A stretch of DNA of 64,000 nt from Caldatribacterium sp964426875 (GTDB taxonomy: Bacteria > Atribacterota > Atribacteria > Atribacterales > Caldatribacteriaceae). Shown here one piece after another: positions 50,118 to 59,675 of the stretch. The stretch is taken from NCBI GenBank assembly GCA_964426875.1, contig CAYRSB010000005.1:1-64000 (forward strand), given 5' to 3'. The notes under the pieces were generated by a model. It was given only the letters and a program-made list of their open reading frames with translations, was not told the origin of the DNA and ran no database searches. How positions within the stretch are numbered: position 1 is the first letter of the stretch; every line of letters begins with the position of its first letter. The position numbers and the translations under genes were made by a program.

Positions 50118-52925
50118 TCAAACGGAGCATAGTTCTTTTCTCCGCTCAGCTTCGAGCACCTCCCTCAGAAACTGGCCGGTGTATGAATGCGGAACCTGAG
50201 CTACCTCCTCGGGAGTGCCTTGAGCTACGATGTAGCCTCCCTTCTCCCCTCCCTCCGGCCCCAGGTCGATAAGATAATCGCAGGATTTGACGACGTCGAG
50301 GTTGTGTTCAATGATGAGTACTGTATTCCCCCGATCTCTCAGTTCCAGAAGGACTGAGAGGAGTTTCTCTACATCTGCAAAGTGCAATCCTGTTGTCGGC
50401 TCATCGAGGAGATACAAGGTCCTTCCTGTGGCCACCTTCCCCAGCTCTCTGGCCAGTTTTACTCTCTGTGCCTCACCCCCCGAGAGGGTGGTTGCCGGCT
50501 GGCCGAGCTTGATGTACCCAAGACCCACTCGCTCAAGCATCTCGAGCTTCCTCCGAATAGCAGGAATGTTTTCAAAAAAGCCCAGAGCTTCCTCAACACT
50601 CAAGTCCAAAACATCGGCGATATTCTTCCCTTTGTACTTAATGTCGAGTGTTTCTCTTCCGTATCGTTTCCCTTGGCACTGCTCACAGGTCACAAAAACA
50701 TCAGGGAGAAAGTGCATCTCAATCTTTATTACTCCATTGCCCTGGCAGGCTTCACACCTTCCGCCTTTGAGATTAAAGCTAAAGCGCGCCGGTTTATAAC
50801 CCCGGGCTTTGGATTCAGGAAGCTGGGCAAAGAGACTGCGAATATCAGTGAACACCCCGGTGTAGGTAGCAGGGTTTGAACGTGGAGTCCTACCAATGGA
50901 AGATTGGTCGATAACAATCACCTTGTCAACGTACTCTATACCTTCTATGGCGTCGTGATCACCGGCACTCTCTCTGGAACCGTGGAGAATGCGGGAAAGA
51001 GCTCGATAGAGGATGTCGTAGAGAAGAGTACTCTTTCCTGATCCTGAAACCCCGGTAATACCCACAAGAAGCCCCAGGGGTATTCTCACCGTAATATTCT
51101 TGAGGTTGTTTGCCCTTGCCCCGCGAACGACAAGCCACTCCTCCCGAGGAGATTTTCTCCTCGGGGGAATGGGGATACTTTTTCTGCCACTCAAATACAT
51201 TCCGGTAAGGCTTTCGAGGGATTCCATGATCTCAAGAGGTGAACCCTGAGCAACCACCTTCCCGCCTTTCTCTCCCGCTCCAGGACCGACATCGATGACG
51301 AAGTCAGCATTTTTGATGGTTTCAGCATCATGTTCAACCACGATGACAGTGTTACCCAAGTCACGAAGTTTCTTGAGAATAGCGATGAGTTTCTGATTAT
51401 CACGAGGATGTAAGCCCACCGTGGGTTCATCGAGGACATAAAGGACTCCCACAAGACCCGACCCAATCTGCGTGGCCAAACGTATTCGCTGTGATTCCCC
51501 TCCCGAAAGGGTCGAGGCAGAACGATTGAGGGTGAGGTAGTCAAGACCAACCTCTTGCAGAAACCCGAGACGTGATCGAATTTCTCGAAGAATGGGCTCG
51601 GCAATGACCGCCTCGTTTCCAGAAAAACAAAGTTCCTCAAAAAACCGCAAAAGTTCCCCAATGGTAAGACGGGAAAGGTCTCCGATGGAAAAACTCTGAA
51701 TTTTTACCGAAAGGCTCTCCTTTCGTAGACGATCTCCGCCACATTCCGGGCAAACCCTGGTGGAAAGGAAGGGCGCTATTTCTTCCTGTTCCCACCAATC
51801 GGTAGCATTCTCAAGCTTTCGCTCAAGAAGAGGAATGATGCCTTCGAACATTCCATCACCATAAAGGATGTACATCCTTTCTTCTTCGGTGAGTTCCCGG
51901 AAAGGACGATGAGTGGGGATGCCCCGTGCCGCAAGGTACCTTCTGATCCTACCTCCCCAGTAGTTCTCAGGATCCAAGCCATCCCAGGGAACAATGGCTC
52001 CCTCATCGATACTCTTGGAGTAATCAGAAACTACAAGGTCCGGGTCCACGAAAGCCAGAAAGCCAAGGCCACTACAGTGGGAACAGGCTCCATAGGGATT
52101 GTTAAAAGAAAACATACGAGGGGTAATCTCCGGAAAGTTCACTCCACAGTCCACACACGCGAAACGCTCACTGAAGAGACGTTCTTTGATTTCTTCTCCT
52201 TCCCAAATACCTAACTTTAAGACACCTTTTCCATAACGAAGAGCAATTTCTACGGAATCGCTTACCCTCCGCTCAATTTCTTCCTCGACGACTATCCTAT
52301 CCACAATGAGGTCGATGTCGTGCTTCTTATTCCGGTCAAGCTCGACATTCTCCCACTCTTCAAGATCGACAATCTCTCCGTTGATGCGTACCCGGGCAAA
52401 ACCGTTCTTGAAAAGATCAGCCAGGAGCTTACGGTACTCACCTTTCCTTCCCCGCACAAGAGGAGCCATGATGAAAACCCGAGAGCCCAAGGGTAGGGAA
52501 AGAATTTCATCGGTAATCTGCTGAACCGTCTGGCGGGAAATGGGTTTTCCACACTGTGGACAGAAGACCCTGCCACACCGGGCAAAGAGAACACGCATGT
52601 AGTCGTAAATTTCGGTCACCGTACCCACCGTAGAGCGGGGATTGTGGGAAGAAACCTTCTGATTTATGGCAATTGCCGGGGAAAGACCTTCAATGGCATC
52701 GACATCCGGCTTTTCCATCCTCTCCAGAAACTGTCGAGCATAGGAGGAAAGGGATTCAAGATATCGCCTCTGTCCTTCAGCATAGATAGTGTCGAAAGCA
52801 AGGGAAGACTTGCCTGAACCACTGAGACCGGTAATGACCACGAAGCAATTTCTCGGAATCTCCACATCTATGTTTTTCAGGTTATGCTCTCGTGCTCCCC
52901 TGATCACGATCTTTCCGTCCCTCAT
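50118..52925 (-). CDS. uvrA: Excinuclease ABC subunit A
   Basis: The 935-aa damage-recognition ATPase has two ABC modules. Walker A motifs are GLSGSGKSSLAFDT near residue 33 and GVSGSGKSTLLYDI near 635. The signatures are STLSGGESQRIRLA and TTLSGGEAQRVKLA. Zinc sites are CPQCGKP, CVDCGVNF with CSHCSG, CPECGGD, and CEACQGNG with CEQCQGKR. Its ATG overlaps the uvrB stop by four bases. Confidence 0.97.
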   Translation of the reverse strand: MRDGKIVIRGAREHNLKNIDVEIPRNCFVVITGLSGSGKSSLAFDTIYAEGQRRYLESLSSYARQFLERMEKPDVDAIEGLSPAIAINQKVSSHNPRSTVGTVTEIYDYMRVLFARCGRVFCPQCGKPISRQTVQQITDEILSLPLGSRVFIMAPLVRGRKGEYRKLLADLFKNGFARVRINGEIVDLEEWENVELDRNKKHDIDLIVDRIVVEEEIERRVSDSVEIALRYGKGVLKLGIWEGEEIKERLFSERFACVDCGVNFPEITPRMFSFNNPYGACSHCSGLGFLAFVDPDLVVSDYSKSIDEGAIVPWDGLDPENYWGGRIRRYLAARGIPTHRPFRELTEEERMYILYGDGMFEGIIPLLERKLENATDWWEQEEIAPFLSTRVCPECGGDRLRKESLSVKIQSFSIGDLSRLTIGELLRFFEELCFSGNEAVIAEPILREIRSRLGFLQEVGLDYLTLNRSASTLSGGESQRIRLATQIGSGLVGVLYVLDEPTVGLHPRDNQKLIAILKKLRDLGNTVIVVEHDAETIKNADFVIDVGPGAGEKGGKVVAQGSPLEIMESLESLTGMYLSGRKSIPIPPRRKSPREEWLVVRGARANNLKNITVRIPLGLLVGITGVSGSGKSTLLYDILYRALSRILHGSRESAGDHDAIEGIEYVDKVIVIDQSSIGRTPRSNPATYTGVFTDIRSLFAQLPESKARGYKPARFSFNLKGGRCEACQGNGVIKIEMHFLPDVFVTCEQCQGKRYGRETLDIKYKGKNIADVLDLSVEEALGFFENIPAIRRKLEMLERVGLGYIKLGQPATTLSGGEAQRVKLARELGKVATGRTLYLLDEPTTGLHFADVEKLLSVLLELRDRGNTVLIIEHNLDVVKSCDYLIDLGPEGGEKGGYIVAQGTPEEVAQVPHSYTGQFLREVLEAERRKELCSV

Positions 52926-54937
52926 GTCTCTTTCCTCCGCTTCACCGGGTTTTTCTCTGAAGAGGTCCGAAGTCTGAAGATTTCATCTCGCAAAAGAGCA
53001 GCTTTCTCAAATTCAAGACGCTTTGCTGCTTCGCGCATCTCTCTGGTTAAGCGCTCGATGATTCTCTCCACATTCTCTTCCTCCCTGGTTGCTCCCTCAA
53101 CAAGAACACAGGCTTCTTCCGCCTCTCTCGAAAGACCCACTTCTTCCGGAATCAGAACACGCACTTCCTTGGTGATGGTTTGAGGTATTATCCCGTGTTC
53201 CCTGTTATACGCTTCTTGAATGGTTCGCCTGCGTCTTGTTTCGGAAACGGCTCTCTCCAGGGAGTGGGTGAGAATATCGGCATAGAGAATGGCTCGCCCT
53301 TCGGCGTTTCTGGCTGCCCTTCCAATGGTCTGGATAAGAGCCACCTCTGACCGGAGAAACCCTTCCTTGTCGGCGTCGAGAATAGCCACAAGAGACACCT
53401 CGGGGAGGTCAAGACCCTCTCGAAGGAGGTTCACTCCCACAAGCACATCGAACTCTCCTGCCCGGAGATCCCGAACGATACGGGCCCTCTCGAGGGTGCT
53501 GATTTCAGAATGAAGATACCTGACCCGTATGCCCAAGGTGTAGAGAAACTCGCAGAGGTCCTCGGCACTCTTTTTGGTGAGTGTTGTGACCAGAACCCTC
53601 TGGTTTCTCTGAACTACCTTCCGAATCTCTCCCACCAAATCCTCAACCTGGCCTTTGGCAGGACGAATTTCTACCTCAGGGTCCAAGAGTCCGGTTGGTC
53701 GAACGAGCTGTTCCACCACCTGAGTACTTTGCCCGAGTTCAAAATCGCTTGGAGTTGCAGAGACAAAGATACATTTCGAGATTTTTCGCTCAAACTCCTC
53801 AAAAGTGAGGGGACGGTTATCGAAACAGGAGGGAAGGCGAAAACCGAATTCCACAAGACTCTCTTTTCTGGAGCGATCCCCCTCATGCATGCCCCTGAGT
53901 TGCGGAACGGTCACGTGAGATTCATCGATGATGAGAAGGAAATCCTTGGGGAAATAATCCAAAAGAGTGTAGGGAGGTTCTCCCGGCTTTCGTCCGTCAA
54001 GGTAGCGGGAGTAGTTTTCTATGCCCGGACAATAACCGGTTTCCCGAAGGAGCTCAAGGTCATAGCGGGTACGTCGCTCTAAACGCTCTGCCTCCACAAG
54101 CCTTCCCCGGGAGAGGAAGTACTCCACCCGTCCCCTGAGTTCTTCCTCTATTCCTAAAAGAGCACACTCAAAGATGTCCTGATCAGCCAGATAGTGCCGA
54201 GCAGGATAAATAAAAACCTCTCCCAACCTTTCGATGACCCGTCCACTCACCGGATGTACCACTTTAATGCTCTCGACCACATCGCCGAAGAACTCAAAGC
54301 GAAGAGCCTCTTCACTATAGGCAGGGTATACCTCAAGAGTGTCTCCCTTCATACGGAAAACCCCAGGGGCGAACTCCACTTCGTTTCGCTCGTAGAGGAG
54401 GTCTACCAGACGACGCACAAAGTCCTTCCTTTTCCAGGTGTCTCCCACCCGTACGTGAAAGACTCGACGGACATATTCCTTCGGCGAACCGATACCGTAG
54501 ATACAGGAGACTGAAGCCACGATGACGACGTCACTTCGCTCCATGAGAGCGCTCGTTGCCCGCAGACGGAGCCTATCTATGTACTCGTTGATGGAAGCAT
54601 CTTTCTCGATATAGAGGTCGTACTCAGGGACATAGGCCTCGGGCTGATAGTAGTCGTAATAGCTCACAAAATACTCTACAGCATTATTGGGAAAGAAGGT
54701 CCGCATTTCACTGTAGAGTTGTGCAGCCAGGGTTTTGTTGTGAGAAATGATAAGGGTGGGACGATTGTAACAAGCGATGGCGTTGGCCATGGTGAAAGTC
54801 TTACCCGAACCGGTAACTCCGATGAGTGTTTGGTAACGGTACCCTCGTTTGAGACCCTCCACAAGCCGTTCAATGGCCTGAGGCTGGTCACCGCAGGGTT
54901 TATATGGTGAAACAAGCTGGAAATCTCTCTTGACCAT
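52922..54937 (-). CDS. uvrB: Excinuclease ABC subunit B
   Basis: The 671-aa helicase-like protein has Walker A LIGVTGSGKTFTMANAI. The beta-hairpin region is SYYDYYQPEAYVPEYDLYIE, and LLIIDESHVTVPQLRGM is the DExH box. A C-terminal UVR motif (IERLTREMREAAKRLEFEKA) binds UvrC. ATG 54937 follows GGAGGGTAGG, and a TTG at 54949 is less likely. Confidence 0.97.
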   Translation of the reverse strand: MVKRDFQLVSPYKPCGDQPQAIERLVEGLKRGYRYQTLIGVTGSGKTFTMANAIACYNRPTLIISHNKTLAAQLYSEMRTFFPNNAVEYFVSYYDYYQPEAYVPEYDLYIEKDASINEYIDRLRLRATSALMERSDVVIVASVSCIYGIGSPKEYVRRVFHVRVGDTWKRKDFVRRLVDLLYERNEVEFAPGVFRMKGDTLEVYPAYSEEALRFEFFGDVVESIKVVHPVSGRVIERLGEVFIYPARHYLADQDIFECALLGIEEELRGRVEYFLSRGRLVEAERLERRTRYDLELLRETGYCPGIENYSRYLDGRKPGEPPYTLLDYFPKDFLLIIDESHVTVPQLRGMHEGDRSRKESLVEFGFRLPSCFDNRPLTFEEFERKISKCIFVSATPSDFELGQSTQVVEQLVRPTGLLDPEVEIRPAKGQVEDLVGEIRKVVQRNQRVLVTTLTKKSAEDLCEFLYTLGIRVRYLHSEISTLERARIVRDLRAGEFDVLVGVNLLREGLDLPEVSLVAILDADKEGFLRSEVALIQTIGRAARNAEGRAILYADILTHSLERAVSETRRRRTIQEAYNREHGIIPQTITKEVRVLIPEEVGLSREAEEACVLVEGATREEENVERIIERLTREMREAAKRLEFEKAALLRDEIFRLRTSSEKNPVKRRKET

Positions 54938-54964
54938 CCTACCCTCCAATGAAATAAAAAACCC

Positions 54965-55591
54965 CTATGCTCCATATTCTATTTCCGGAAAGAGCCAATC
55001 TCTGACAGCTTGAGAGACTTCTCTTTTCAAGGATTCCAAGGAGTTATCGTTAGAGAGTACTTTTGAGGCTCTTCTTCGCAAGCAACCTAAAAATTTCTGG
55101 CTCTTCACGCGCAGGATAATTTCCCCCTCCTGAAGACCCTGTTTTCTCAGCCTTTCAAGGCGATGATCGAGGGGGGCATCCACAAAAAGGAGAAAGTCGA
55201 GCAAGGGACAAAATCCGGCTTCGAAAAGTACGGCTCCGTCAATCGCCACCGCTTTCCCCCCGGTACGATAGAGGCGCTTCACCGCTTCCCAGAAAAGCAG
55301 AGGATGGGCAAGGGAATTCAAAAGAAAGAGCATCCGCCAGCTGCGAAACACAACCGAGGCCAGCTTCCTCCGCTTAAGGCACCCTCTCTCGTCGAGAAAG
55401 GTTCGTCCGAAAAGGAGTATCACCCTTTTCCAAAGAGGGTTACCCTTTTGAGAGAGGTTTCGGGCTACGTCGTCAAGGGAGAGTACAGGGATACCTTGCT
55501 CTTCCAAAAAAGAAGCTACCGTACTCTTGCCTGAAGCAATCCCCCCGCCGATCCCAATAATCCGAATCCTTTCACTCGGTGTAGACCTCAA
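54965..55591 (-). CDS. coaE: Dephospho-CoA kinase
   Basis: The product of about 208 aa makes CoA in the last step of its synthesis. IGIGGGIASGKSTVASFL is the P-loop, LSLDDVARNL the substrate region, and LAHPLLFWEAV, AIDGAVLFEAG and LRKQGLQEGEI follow. No ATG precedes the P-loop. A TTG at 55591 with AGAGG four to five bases upstream adds ten residues (MRSTPSERIRI), and an ATT nearer the P-loop is an alternative. It overlaps the glgA stop by 20 bases. Confidence 0.88.
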   Translation of the reverse strand: MRSTPSERIRIIGIGGGIASGKSTVASFLEEQGIPVLSLDDVARNLSQKGNPLWKRVILLFGRTFLDERGCLKRRKLASVVFRSWRMLFLLNSLAHPLLFWEAVKRLYRTGGKAVAIDGAVLFEAGFCPLLDFLLFVDAPLDHRLERLRKQGLQEGEIILRVKSQKFLGCLRRRASKVLSNDNSLESLKREVSQAVRDWLFPEIEYGA

Positions 55592-56996
55592 CGTACCTCT
55601 TGATGGCCTGTTCCCAGGAGAAGTTGCTTTGCATCGCGTTCTCCACCATGGTACGCAAGAGTTCCTTCTCATGGAAGTACACCTGCAGGGCTCTCTTCAC
55701 AGCCCGAATGAATTCCGCGGAAGAAAAGTCGATAAACTGGAACCCTGTACTCAGGCGAGGATTAAAAGGATAGTCAATCACCGTATCCTTGAGTCCCCCG
55801 ATTCCCCGAACAATAGGTAAAGCGCCATAACGCATGGCTATCATTTGACTCAGGCCACAAGGTTCAAAGAGCGATGGAAGTACGAGGAAATCGGAGGCCG
55901 CGTAGGTAAAATGGGCAAGACTCTCGTCGAATCTATTTTCCACCCGGAGTCTCGGATACTCCCCAGAGAGATTTTGAAGGTTCCGCTCATAGAATTCATC
56001 CCCCGTTCCCAAAAAGAACCAGTAGACCGGGAGAGAAAAGAAGGCTTCCGGACGCTCGAAGAACAGGCGAATCCCCTTCTGCTCTACAAAGCGAGCCACA
56101 AAGGAAACGAGGGGTAGAGAGATATCGGCTCCTTCAAGACCAAAGATTTCCCTCAGAAAGAGTTGTTTGTTCTTCTCCTTGCCCTCAAGATTTTTGCTAT
56201 CGTAGTGTTCCTTCAAGAGAGGGTCAGAAACAGGATTAAAGAGCTCGGTATCAATACCGTTGGTGATACCGACAATTTTCTTTCGATGAGAAAGGGCTCT
56301 CAAAAGCCCATCCAGTCCCTCCCCGAATTCCGGAGAACATATCTCTCGGGCATACGTTGGACTGACTGTTGTGATGACATGAGAGAAAAGAAGCCCGGCC
56401 TTCATGAGGTTCAAGTTGCCGTAGAATTCAAGGTATTCATGGGTGAAAAGGAAACTCGGAAGGTTCACCAGCCGGAAAAGGTCCCCTCGTCCGATACCTT
56501 GATAGGCCAAGTTGTGAATGGTAAAGACGATCTTCTGTGCCTTAGGCCGATATGGAGGCCAGTACCGCTCAAGGTATGCACACACCAAAGCACTCTGCCA
56601 ATCGTGACAGTGAACGAGGAAGTCTTCCTCTTGCCAGCGAACGAGGTATTCGAAAACGGCTCGAGAGAAGAAAATAAATCGTTCAAGGTCGTCCGAGTAT
56701 CCGTACATTCTCTCCCGCTCGAAGAATTGATCCTCTTTCAGAGCAAGGACTGTCTGTGCCTCGCCTTCTCTGTATTCGAGGAACTCCGCCTTGAGAGAGG
56801 TATCCCCAAAAGGAATTCCAAAACTCCTCTGCGGCACAAAGGGGAAGTCCCGAAGGACTGATGGATATCCGGGGAGAAAAAGTTTAACTCGAAACCCAAA
56901 GCGGGGTAAGTACTTCAAAAGCGCTCCCACAACATCTCCCAACCCCCCACTTTTGGCAAAGGGATAGGCTTCAGAAGCAACAAGCACGATTTCCAT
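55572..56996 (-). CDS. glgA: Glycogen/starch synthase (GT5)
   Basis: The 474-aa enzyme adds ADP-glucose (or UDP-glucose) to glycogen. The N-terminal signature is SEAYPFAKSGGLGDVVGALL. HDWQSALVCAYL follows, and the C-terminal domain has PSLFEPCGLSQMIAMRYGALPIVRGIGGL in two parts. No other glg gene is in the window. It starts six bases after the polA-like stop. Confidence 0.93.
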   Translation of the reverse strand: MEIVLVASEAYPFAKSGGLGDVVGALLKYLPRFGFRVKLFLPGYPSVLRDFPFVPQRSFGIPFGDTSLKAEFLEYREGEAQTVLALKEDQFFERERMYGYSDDLERFIFFSRAVFEYLVRWQEEDFLVHCHDWQSALVCAYLERYWPPYRPKAQKIVFTIHNLAYQGIGRGDLFRLVNLPSFLFTHEYLEFYGNLNLMKAGLLFSHVITTVSPTYAREICSPEFGEGLDGLLRALSHRKKIVGITNGIDTELFNPVSDPLLKEHYDSKNLEGKEKNKQLFLREIFGLEGADISLPLVSFVARFVEQKGIRLFFERPEAFFSLPVYWFFLGTGDEFYERNLQNLSGEYPRLRVENRFDESLAHFTYAASDFLVLPSLFEPCGLSQMIAMRYGALPIVRGIGGLKDTVIDYPFNPRLSTGFQFIDFSSAEFIRAVKRALQVYFHEKELLRTMVENAMQSNFSWEQAIKRYVEVYTE

Positions 56997-57002
56997 CTCC
57001 TC

Positions 57003-58706
57003 TTATCCCTCCCCCGAATCCAAAAAGAGCGTGTACTTCCCATTTTCTCTGTCCTCCTCAAGACGGGCCCTTCTCTGAAGAGATTCCCTCAGTACTTTCT
57101 TGAGAATTCTCAAGGAATCCTCTCCCGGGGGCTGTTCTACAAGAAGTCCTTCTCTCCCCATAGAAAAGAGTCGAACGTTTCCTTCTCCCACAAAACGTGC
57201 AACGAGATGAAAGAACTCCTCCTCAAACAAAGCTTCGTACTTCCTATAAAGCTCTTTTTCAGAAGTTCCTTCTTTCCCTATATATCGCCGTCCATAGAGA
57301 GTGGGGAAAGTGACAAACCCCTCCTCGACTACACACTCCCCCTTTTCTACACCTCTCAGGAATGCTTCCCGGAGACTTTCTCTGTCCACGGAGAAGGCGC
57401 AGGGGGAGAAAGTAAAAAGAGGCAAGCTCTCAAGAGCTCTTTTTTCAAAACGTAACTCCCCAAGAAGTACTTTCCCAAGGATGACAAGTTCAACATTTCG
57501 GTAGACCCAGGAGAGGGAAGCTTGATTCACAACCTGTTTGTATGCCTTGCCTGCGAAGGAGCGGAGTTCCTTCCAAGACAAGGACCCGAGGTGACCCTGA
57601 AGAAGGGAGAGCACAACACTCCAAGGAAAGATGCAAGGATAGGCCAGAAAAAGAAAAAGGGGGGCAACACACAACGAAGGAGTACTCCATATGTCCCAGA
57701 AAGATGAAGGCTCGATATCCCGAACAGAAAAGAGGAAGGCCTGTTCTCCTCCCGAAGAGAACTCTCTGAGTTTCGAAGGGTTGCTCTCGTCAAAGCTCAG
57801 GAGTCTGTTGCCCTGGAGAACCAAAAGAGGGATATCCTTGCGTTTTTGCCTGATTCGCTCCCAGAATTTGCGGAGTTCGAGTTCTTCGAGCTTCCTCTCA
57901 AGCTGAGGCCAGTCGACCCTGGCAAAATCCCAAGGTTCGACCGCGACGTCAAGCGGTATATCCTTTCTCACCGTCACCAAAACCTTGTTCGTCTCGATAC
58001 GTTCTCGATGGCGAAGAATGCTCTCCCGAAGAGAGGGAGAGAGAACCTCAAGATGTGCAAAAATTCCCTCTAAATTTTCGAATTTTTGAAGGAGCTGAAT
58101 AGCCTTTTTCTCTCCAACACCCTCTACCCCTTCAATGTCATCCGAAACATCACCGCTCAGAGCCAGAAGATCGACAACCTGTGAGGGGCTAATACCTAAT
58201 TCTTCTTCTAAATCCTGGCTGTGAATCTTGCGGAGGCGGGTCACTCCCTGAATGGGCTTGAGGAGCACTGTATCCTTATCGAGGAGCTGCAAAAGGTCAA
58301 AGTCCGAGGATACCACCCACAGGGCGTACTGACCCCCGAGGCGCTCTTTCAAACTCCCAATGAGGTCATCCCCCTCAAATCCAGGTACTTCAAAAATTGG
58401 GAAGCCAAGATAGGAGAGGATTTCCTTAATGTCCTCGAGTTGTGGTCTGAGTATGTCAGGCATTGGCTTCCGAGAAACTTTGTAACGCTCTTCAAGGACG
58501 TGACGAAAGGTCTTTTGAGGGTGATCGAAGACAACAAGGATAGCAAAAGGTCTGTAGTCTTCGATGAGTCTCATGACCATGTTTAAGAAGCCTAAGGTAG
58601 CTCCCGTGGGTCGACCGCCGGAAGTGGTAAGACGGGGCATGGCATAGAAGGCCCGATAGGCAAGCGAGGTCCCATCGATAACGATGATGACTTCCTTTTT
58701 CTCCAT
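57003..58706 (-). CDS. PolA-like protein: 5' nuclease domain with a degenerate polymerase remnant
   Basis: The 567-aa product starts MEKKEVIIVIDGTSLAYRAFY. Residues 1-285 are a standard Pol I 5'-3' exonuclease (FEN) domain: VVFDHPQKTFRH, FEGDDLIGSL, SSDFDLLQLLD and SGDVSDDIEGVEGVGEKKA, with metal-binding aspartates present. The remaining 280 residues replace the usual 600. TFPTLYGRRYIG near 470 resembles the Pol I TLLGRRRY motif. NVRLFSMGREGLLVEQPPGE near 515 aligns with the LLLQVHDELVFE motif, but H-D-E is R-E-G. The O-helix and the DYSQIELR motif A are not found. Polymerase activity is almost certainly lost. AAGGA lies upstream of the ATG. Confidence 0.82.
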   Translation of the reverse strand: MEKKEVIIVIDGTSLAYRAFYAMPRLTTSGGRPTGATLGFLNMVMRLIEDYRPFAILVVFDHPQKTFRHVLEERYKVSRKPMPDILRPQLEDIKEILSYLGFPIFEVPGFEGDDLIGSLKERLGGQYALWVVSSDFDLLQLLDKDTVLLKPIQGVTRLRKIHSQDLEEELGISPSQVVDLLALSGDVSDDIEGVEGVGEKKAIQLLQKFENLEGIFAHLEVLSPSLRESILRHRERIETNKVLVTVRKDIPLDVAVEPWDFARVDWPQLERKLEELELRKFWERIRQKRKDIPLLVLQGNRLLSFDESNPSKLREFSSGGEQAFLFSVRDIEPSSFWDIWSTPSLCVAPLFLFLAYPCIFPWSVVLSLLQGHLGSLSWKELRSFAGKAYKQVVNQASLSWVYRNVELVILGKVLLGELRFEKRALESLPLFTFSPCAFSVDRESLREAFLRGVEKGECVVEEGFVTFPTLYGRRYIGKEGTSEKELYRKYEALFEEEFFHLVARFVGEGNVRLFSMGREGLLVEQPPGEDSLRILKKVLRESLQRRARLEEDRENGKYTLFLDSGEG

Positions 58707-58711
58707 GTTCC

Positions 58712-58740
58712 TTGACAAAGACCTCACAATACTATATAAA
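58712..58740 (+). promoter_or_regulatory. Promoter of tRNA-Leu
   Basis: TTGACA (58712-58717) and TATAAA (58735-58740) are 17 bases apart on the plus strand, giving a start near 58747, about ten bases before the tRNA. It lies just upstream of, and divergent from, the polA-like gene. Confidence 0.75.
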
Positions 58741-58757
58741 ATTTTGCTGACAGGAGT

Positions 58758-58845
58758 GCCGAAGTGGCGGAACTGGCAGACGCACTAGACTCAAAATCTA
58801 GCGGGCCTTTGGCTCGTGCGGGTTCGACTCCCGCCTTCGGCACCA
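58758..58845 (+). tRNA. tRNA-Leu (anticodon CAA)
   Basis: The acceptor stem is GCCGAAG/CTTCGGC with discriminator A and encoded CCA (58843-58845). The anticodon arm is CTAGA-CTCAAAA-TCTAG, giving CAA, which reads UUG. A long class II variable arm follows, and the T arm is GCGGG-TTCGACT-CCCGC. Length is 88 bases. Its 3' end touches the stop codon of the convergent TPR gene with no base between. Confidence 0.97.
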
Positions 58846-59664
58846 CTATTCTTTTATAAAGAAGGCCGTTGGTTCCTCGATGCTTTCTCCACTGAGTACT
58901 TCTTTCTCCACTTCTCCTTCCCTGAGGGTGAATACTACTCCTTTGGCTCCCTGCCGGGATGCTTCCCCCACTTGGTAGATAAACACGCTCTCGAAGGCCC
59001 TCTCAAGGTAACCCTGCCATCCTTCCTTTTCCCTAAAACGAGATGCAGCCTCCTTGAGGAGTTGGTACACGAGCTTTGGGTCTCTTTCCCAGTCCTCCCG
59101 GCTTATGCTCTCCAAGGCCTTCTGGAAGGTCTTCTCCTCATAGGGCACCAGAAGGGAGCTCACCTTTTCTCCAGCCCACCGTAAGCAACGGGTTGCGAGA
59201 TAAAGGGAAGAGAAGTCGCTTCGCTGAGAAAGGAGGAGCGCAAGAGGGATAAGGGAAGACCATGCTTCTTCCCGAGAGATGTTCACATTACTGGTGTCCC
59301 CCAGAAAGAGTCTCCTATACTTTTCGAGAACCTTTCCGTCCTGGACCAGGGACAGAGCATAAGCTCTCCACTTTTGAAAGGCATCTCGATGACGGGGAGC
59401 CATAATAAGCACCATTCGCCACTCCTTCACTGCCTCCTCAAGACGTCCCATCTTTTCCAAGGTCTTTCCCAACCAGTAGCGGGCATCCACAAATTGGGGG
59501 TCCATCTCGAGGGCTTTCTGGTATGAGTCCAGGGCTTTTGCATAATCCCCCTGAGAGAAATAAACGTATCCGTTGCGGTAGTAGTCCTCCTTGGTCTGGG
59601 CAAAAACGACAAGACCTCCCGAAAGCACATAAAGCACAACCAAAAGACTTATCCAGAGCTTCAT
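58846..59664 (-). CDS. Secreted TPR-repeat protein
   Basis: The 272-aa protein has a signal peptide (LWISLLVVLYVLSGGLVVFAQ). Two tetratricopeptide repeats follow (YYRNGYVYFSQGDYAKALDSY and ARYWLGKTLEKMGRLEEAVKE, residues 27-95). The rest is helical with no recognised family and ends FFIKE. TPRs suggest a role in protein-protein contacts in the envelope. GGAGGAAGG precedes the ATG. It is 11 bases after dnaE, so co-transcribed. Confidence 0.75.
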   Translation of the reverse strand: MKLWISLLVVLYVLSGGLVVFAQTKEDYYRNGYVYFSQGDYAKALDSYQKALEMDPQFVDARYWLGKTLEKMGRLEEAVKEWRMVLIMAPRHRDAFQKWRAYALSLVQDGKVLEKYRRLFLGDTSNVNISREEAWSSLIPLALLLSQRSDFSSLYLATRCLRWAGEKVSSLLVPYEEKTFQKALESISREDWERDPKLVYQLLKEAASRFREKEGWQGYLERAFESVFIYQVGEASRQGAKGVVFTLREGEVEKEVLSGESIEEPTAFFIKE

Positions 59665-59675
59665 GACCTTCCTCC

